Assembly (NCBI GenBank): GCA_002170915.1
Contig: NHHQ01000051.1
Span: 8,955-17,777, forward strand
Direction: 5' to 3'
Length of the DNA: 8,823 nt
Origin: Rhodospirillaceae bacterium TMED167
GTDB lineage: Bacteria > Pseudomonadota > Alphaproteobacteria > Rhodospirillales_A > UBA2165
In this document: positions 5,915 through 8,823 of the stretch, one piece after another
Layout of the letters: every line of letters begins with the position of its first letter
How positions within the stretch are numbered: position 1 is the first letter of the stretch
Notes under the pieces: model-generated
Told to the model about the DNA's origin: nothing
The model's database searches: none
Seen by the model: only the letters and a program-made list of their open reading frames with translations
Made by a program: the position numbers and the translations under genes

Positions 5915-6076
5915 ACTTTCTCATACTCCGAGAAAATATAAGAGGGTTTTGCTAGCTCGGTTGGCATGCCGGCGGCGGGAAGCCTGTGTCGGGCGAGTGG
6001 TTTTTCATAGTTTATCAATATCGTCTCCGTATGCTTAGACTTGTCCTTTTCCTTTTCCTGAGTGGCCAGTCATCCG

Positions 6077-6799
6077 ATGCCGAAAGAAACCGATCTCTAT
6101 CAACCCGTGAAAGACTTTCTGGAAGGCGCGGGTTATGAGGTTAAGTCAGAGATTACCGGCTGCGATGTGGTGGCGTGTAAACCGGACACACCGATGGTCA
6201 TCGTTGAGCTGAAGACAATGTTTTCTCTAGACCTGGTCCTGCAAGGGGTAGAACGCCAGGCGGTCGCCGAGGACGTCTACCTCGCGGTTCGGACGCCCGA
6301 GACGCTGGCGAAACGGAAAAATTGGCGCAAGCGACGGAGGCCGCTCCTGACGCTTTGTAAGAAGCTAGGGCTCGGCTTGATTCTGGTGGACCCTACGATC
6401 CCCAGGCCCGTCGAGGTGCTCCTTGATCCGGCGCCCTATCAGCCGCAAAGAAACCGGCGCCAGCAAGCGCGTCTGAAAAAGGAATTCTATGCCCGCACTG
6501 GCGATCCAAATACCGGCGGCACGTGTCAATCCAAGATCATCACCGCCTACCGGCAGGACGCGCTCCGCTGTGCAGTGGCCCTGCAGTCGTCCCCCTACCT
6601 AGCATTAAAGTTCATCAGAGACACCACTGGCGTCAGGCGCGCGGCGTCAATTCTTCAGAATAATCACTATGGCTGGTTCGAGCGCGTCTCCCGGGGCGTG
6701 TATGCCTTGACCGGAGAGGGTCATGCAGCGCTTCAGCACTATGCAGAGGTGGTAGCGCAATTGAGGCCAGACGTCGCCCCCTCGCCCCCGCTGGATTGA
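6077..6799 (+). CDS. DUF2161 family PD-(D/E)XK nuclease-fold protein
   Basis: A 240-residue protein (245 if the GTG at 6062 is used) of the DUF2161 family, annotated elsewhere as a putative PD-(D/E)XK-type phosphodiesterase. The N-terminal part shows the nuclease-fold core: Asp in GCDVVACK, then VIVELK, so the D-x13-E-x-K pattern (Asp30, Glu44, Lys46 from the ATG) is complete and likely binds a metal. The C-terminal part (ALKFIRDTTGVRRAASIL, then GWFERVSRGVYALT) looks like a winged helix, suggesting DNA contact. I prefer the ATG at 6077 because family members usually begin MxxETDLYxPVK; neither start has a clear ribosome-binding site. It stands alone between tRNA-Leu and the marR gene. The true substrate is not known. 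The protein has no restriction methyltransferase or toxin partner here, so it is better seen as a housekeeping/unknown protein than as a defence system. Confidence 0.82.
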   Translation: MPKETDLYQPVKDFLEGAGYEVKSEITGCDVVACKPDTPMVIVELKTMFSLDLVLQGVERQAVAEDVYLAVRTPETLAKRKNWRKRRRPLLTLCKKLGLGLILVDPTIPRPVEVLLDPAPYQPQRNRRQQARLKKEFYARTGDPNTGGTCQSKIITAYRQDALRCAVALQSSPYLALKFIRDTTGVRRAASILQNNHYGWFERVSRGVYALTGEGHAALQHYAEVVAQLRPDVAPSPPLD

Positions 6800-6881
6800 T
6801 CCCGGATATGTACTCGACAGCCTCCGACATGCGTGCGGGCAAAAACTCAAGGGGAGGGCAGACCAGACCCTTTATTGCGCC

Positions 6882-6903
6882 TTTATCTTTCCCGCAAGAT
6901 AAA
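6882..6903. promoter_or_regulatory. Perfect palindrome TTTATCTT-6-AAGATAAA, candidate MarR operator
   Basis: The 8-base arms TTTATCTT (6882-6889) and AAGATAAA (6896-6903) pair perfectly around TCCCGC. It lies 43 bases upstream of the chosen start of the MarR-family gene, where a promoter is expected. AT-rich palindromes of about 20 bases are the usual binding sites of MarR dimers, which commonly repress their own gene. Autoregulation is therefore a sound inference but not shown. Confidence 0.55.
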
Positions 6904-6946
6904 TTTCCTCTACCGTCTCATGGAAAGCATTATCAGAGGACCATTT

Positions 6947-7516
6947 ATGCCCAACCCGCCGCCCGAAGAACATCCTGAGCCGAGCCCAACACGAGATCGT
7001 TTGGCACGCATGGCAAAATACTGGCCAGAGATCGTATCCCCGGAATCCGATATCATGTTGGCACTGTCACGACTTAACAGTGTTGTCCGGGCTGGGACGG
7101 ACGGGATATTGAAGCGGCACCGTTTGTCTCCGGCAGCATTCGATGTTCTCGTGACCCTCCGTTCCCTACCGGACGCGGGGGCTATCACACCAACCGATAT
7201 TTGCCGGGCCAGCAAGATATCTTCTGGCGGGTTAACAAAGGTGCTCCATCGGTTGAAGGCGCGCCGCTTGATCCGTGTCGGCGTTAGTCAAAGGGATGGC
7301 CGGCAGAAAAATTTGACACTCTCAGTGCAGGGCCGGACGCTGGTAGAACGCGCGGCGACCGAGGTCGTCGCCTTGGAACGTAACGTGTTCGCGGGCAAAA
7401 TGGGACGCGTCAGGCTGCACCATCTTAGAGATACGCTGATGGACATTTTAACTGATGTGGAACAGGGGGCGCCGTCTCCTGACTTGGCCGTGCAGAACAC
7501 GGCGAGTTACTCCTGA
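6947..7516 (+). CDS. MarR-family transcriptional regulator
   Basis: A 189-residue winged helix-turn-helix regulator. From the chosen ATG, residues 34-60 form the first dimerisation helix (SDIMLALSRLNSVVRAG), 61-86 the second helix region, 89-107 the recognition helix (SKISSGGLTKVLHRLKARR), and the wing has the family-typical RDGRQKNLTLS (116-126). Residues 130-173 form the C-terminal helices that complete the dimer interface. The start at 6947 is chosen because AGAGGA lies 7 bases ahead; the frame is open back to 6833, but that stretch contains the palindrome and looks non-coding. The N-terminal 30 residues are proline- and charge-rich. It is followed 96 bases later by the cupin gene on the same strand, which it may control. 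The ligand is unknown, with no cysteine in the usual redox-sensing place. Confidence 0.9.
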   Translation: MPNPPPEEHPEPSPTRDRLARMAKYWPEIVSPESDIMLALSRLNSVVRAGTDGILKRHRLSPAAFDVLVTLRSLPDAGAITPTDICRASKISSGGLTKVLHRLKARRLIRVGVSQRDGRQKNLTLSVQGRTLVERAATEVVALERNVFAGKMGRVRLHHLRDTLMDILTDVEQGAPSPDLAVQNTASYS

Positions 7517-7598
7517 GCTATTGGGCATTTCAGGGTTTTGGGCTGGATTTACGGAGGGGGGGCGAATGCCGTATGCTCTCTGCCAGATATCATTCAGT

Positions 7599-7605
7599 AA
7601 GGAGG
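7599..7605 (+). promoter_or_regulatory. Strong ribosome-binding site of the cupin gene
   Basis: AAGGAGG lies 7 bases before the ATG at 7613, a near-perfect Shine-Dalgarno sequence. It fixes the cupin start and suggests high expression. The rest of the 96-base gap after marR shows no repeat of the marR palindrome. Confidence 0.75.
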
Positions 7606-7612
7606 CAATCAG

Positions 7613-8149
7613 ATGGACGTCCAAAATCTCTCTGTCGACGACATGTCCCAATATGTGGCCCGCTTTAACGATCTAAAGGGATCCGAGGACTCCTATATTG
7701 ACGACCATCTCCCGGGACATCAGCGCTTTAAGATCAATCTGATCGGCATGGGGGTAGTAGAGGCGGCCCGACCGGAACTGATGCCGAACATTCCGTTGCC
7801 GGCCCACGGCTTTAATCTGGGCATGATCCAAGCTGAGCCGGGGAACGGTGCCGCCTTACACGCCCATGAAACGGAGGAAGTCTTCATGCCGCTGGTCGGG
7901 TCCTGGACGGTTGTCTGGATGACCGAGGAAGGGAAAAAAGAGATTGTCCTGGATCCCTTTGATTCCATCAATATTCCGATCGGCGTTTATCGCGGGTTCC
8001 GCTATGACGGGGAGGGTACTGGAACCCTTCTGACCATCATCGGCGGTCCCGAAGCAGGCAAGGTGGATTGGCACCCCACGGTGGTGGAAGCGGCCGCTCA
8101 AACGGGGCGGACGCGGAATGCAGACGGAGAACTGATGGTGACGAAGTAG
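7613..8149 (+). CDS. Single-domain cupin protein
   Basis: A 178-residue protein with one cupin barrel. Cupin motif 1 is clear: GNGAALHAHETEEVFMPLVG (residues 77-96), supplying His83, His85 and Glu88/89 as likely metal ligands. Motif 2 is DPFDSINIPIGVYRGFRY (114-131); in the usual PxGxxH pattern the histidine is replaced by Arg127, so the fourth ligand is missing or supplied elsewhere. The terminal segment GGPEAGKVDWHPTVVEAA (144-161) is characteristic of a subgroup of bacterial cupins of unknown function. Residues 1-65 form an N-terminal extension before the barrel. No signal peptide is seen. It is downstream of marR and followed by a pseudogene. It might be a dioxygenase-like enzyme, a sugar-phosphate binder or a ligand-binding protein; the sequence does not decide. 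Confidence 0.88.
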   Translation: MDVQNLSVDDMSQYVARFNDLKGSEDSYIDDHLPGHQRFKINLIGMGVVEAARPELMPNIPLPAHGFNLGMIQAEPGNGAALHAHETEEVFMPLVGSWTVVWMTEEGKKEIVLDPFDSINIPIGVYRGFRYDGEGTGTLLTIIGGPEAGKVDWHPTVVEAAAQTGRTRNADGELMVTK

Positions 8150-8159
8150 GCCGACTGGC

Positions 8160-8743
8160 AACAGTTGTCCCTTTGATTATAAGCCGGTGCCAATGCCGAT
8201 AGGGAGGCGCACACGCCTGGGACTAACCGCTGCCGGCGAGATGTCACGGATTATTTTAAAACTTGGCGGCTGTTTTAGTTGTATGGTGGCAAAGCTCAAG
8301 ACGGCCTGGCCCAACGCTAGGGTTTACACACAGTACCTTTCTGAAGTCTCAGTTGTTTAAGCTTATTACCCACAGTCACGTTTTTCATAGGCCAAACCGG
8401 CTTTTATCTCTCTGCCGGGCTGGGTAACAGGTCTTGTGCCAGATCAGTCCGTGGACCTAGTTTCAAATGTCTGTTCAATGATAGAGATGAGTGCCGCGAT
8501 GATTGTTTGGTATTTCGAGGAATTTCAGCGCGTGCTCTGCACGGCCGGACTGAGTGTCTGCATGAACCGGAATGACAAGGGCTGCGGGGACACCCGCCTA
8601 AAAAATATTCCGTCGATGATCGCTGGTGCCTCCTTTTGCTTCAATCCTCTGTTCTGCAACCGCGTGTCCAGGAATTGATCGTGCACCGCACACAGGAACC
8701 CCAGTTTTTTTTATTGGTAGCTGCCCTGGAGAGCCTTCCCTAA
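8160..8743 (+). pseudogene. Disrupted SAM-dependent methyltransferase (putative sugar O-methyltransferase type)
   Basis: One frame (starts divisible by 3) is open from before 8160 and reads like the SAM-binding region of this family: RIILKLGGCFSCMVAKLK near 8247-8300 (normally VILELGGGFGxMAxxLK), then ARVYTQYLSEVSVV (normally YxxVDLPEV). It then hits TAA at 8358-8360 and TAG at 8388-8390, but the homology continues in the same frame: AYYPQSRFS between the stops, and AKPAFISLPGWV and VPDQSVDLVSNVCSMIEMS (8436-8492) after them. YFEEFQRVL, then SVCMNRNDK and RLKNIP follow. At about 8610 a one-base loss shifts the frame, and the text resumes as VDDRWCLLLLQSSVLQPRV, then ELIVHRTQEPQFFLLVAAL, ending at TAA 8741-8743. 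Two nonsense codons, a frameshift and a changed glycine motif mean it is dead. The N-terminus is truncated or unrecognisable, and the original start cannot be placed. Confidence 0.68.
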
Positions 8744-8809
8744 AACCCGCCTGCTCTCTATAACATTGGGCTGCAATCCATTTAGTCTTGCACCGTTGTG
8801 GAGACCATC

Positions 8810-8823
8810 ATGGCTGACAAACT
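8810..8823 (+). CDS. Probable start of a further gene, cut by window edge
   Basis: ATG GCT GAC AAA (Met-Ala-Asp-Lys) begins 14 bases before the end of the window. A GTGGAG (8797-8802) sits at ribosome-binding distance, and the preceding 66 bases after the pseudogene stop hold no other gene. The identity cannot be judged from four codons. Confidence 0.35.

Noticed and set aside
5917..5935. TTTCTC / GAGAAA hairpin just after the tRNA as a terminator
   Set aside because: The stem is short and AT-rich with no T-run after it; it is too weak to claim.
5809..6018. Minus-strand 69-residue frame over the tRNA
   Set aside because: Its middle (DEKTRTSTAF...) is the antisense reading of tRNA-Leu, a well-known false gene call.
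1..8823. CRISPR array, insertion sequence ends or phage genes
   Set aside because: No regularly spaced repeats, transposase frames or long terminal inverted repeats were seen.

Overview
The window reads as chromosomal DNA of a moderately GC-rich proteobacterium, most likely an alphaproteobacterium. Pointers are the propionyl-CoA carboxylase-type biotin enzyme, a DUF2161 PD-(D/E)XK protein (a family met mainly in Alphaproteobacteria), LipB and the overall gene style. This placement is inferred from remembered family patterns, not from a search.

Layout. (1) Positions 2-1603 hold the 3' three quarters of an acyl-CoA carboxylase biotin-bearing alpha subunit, probably pccA. (2) Positions 1604-2126 hold no intact gene but contain the decayed remains of a Crp/Fnr-family regulator, with an in-frame TAG and a probable frameshift. 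(3) Positions 2179-5014 form a tight five-gene same-strand cluster. It has three small genes that together make a split-beta, cobalt-type nitrile hydratase/thiocyanate hydrolase-like enzyme (order: beta N-terminal half, beta C-terminal half, metal-binding alpha/gamma), then a class I SAM-dependent methyltransferase and a dienelactone-hydrolase-family alpha/beta hydrolase. (4) lipB (5039-5728, minus strand) converges on this cluster; a GC-rich hairpin fills the 24 bases between. (5) tRNA-Leu(GAG) at 5827-5914 lies divergent from lipB, with two perfect palindromes between them. (6) A DUF2161 nuclease-fold protein, a MarR-family regulator with a perfect AT-rich palindrome 43 bases ahead of its start, and a single-domain cupin follow on the plus strand. 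(7) Positions ~8160-8743 are a multiply disrupted pseudogene of a SAM-dependent (putative sugar O-) methyltransferase. (8) A likely new start codon lies at 8810, at the window edge.

How it fits together. The most notable part is the five-gene cluster. The alpha/gamma subunit carries the CTLCSC cobalt claw followed by Tyr-Pro-Arg, and a His/Asp-rich N-terminus. Both, like the split beta and the gene order, recall thiocyanate hydrolase (ScnB-ScnA-ScnC) and other three-subunit members more than ordinary two-subunit nitrile hydratase. No activator/chaperone gene for metal loading is seen next to it. The joint occurrence with a methyltransferase and a dienelactone hydrolase homologue suggests a small catabolic or modifying pathway whose substrate cannot be named from sequence. 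The MarR-cupin pair may be a second regulated unit. Two separate pseudogenes in under 9 kb suggest ongoing gene loss here.
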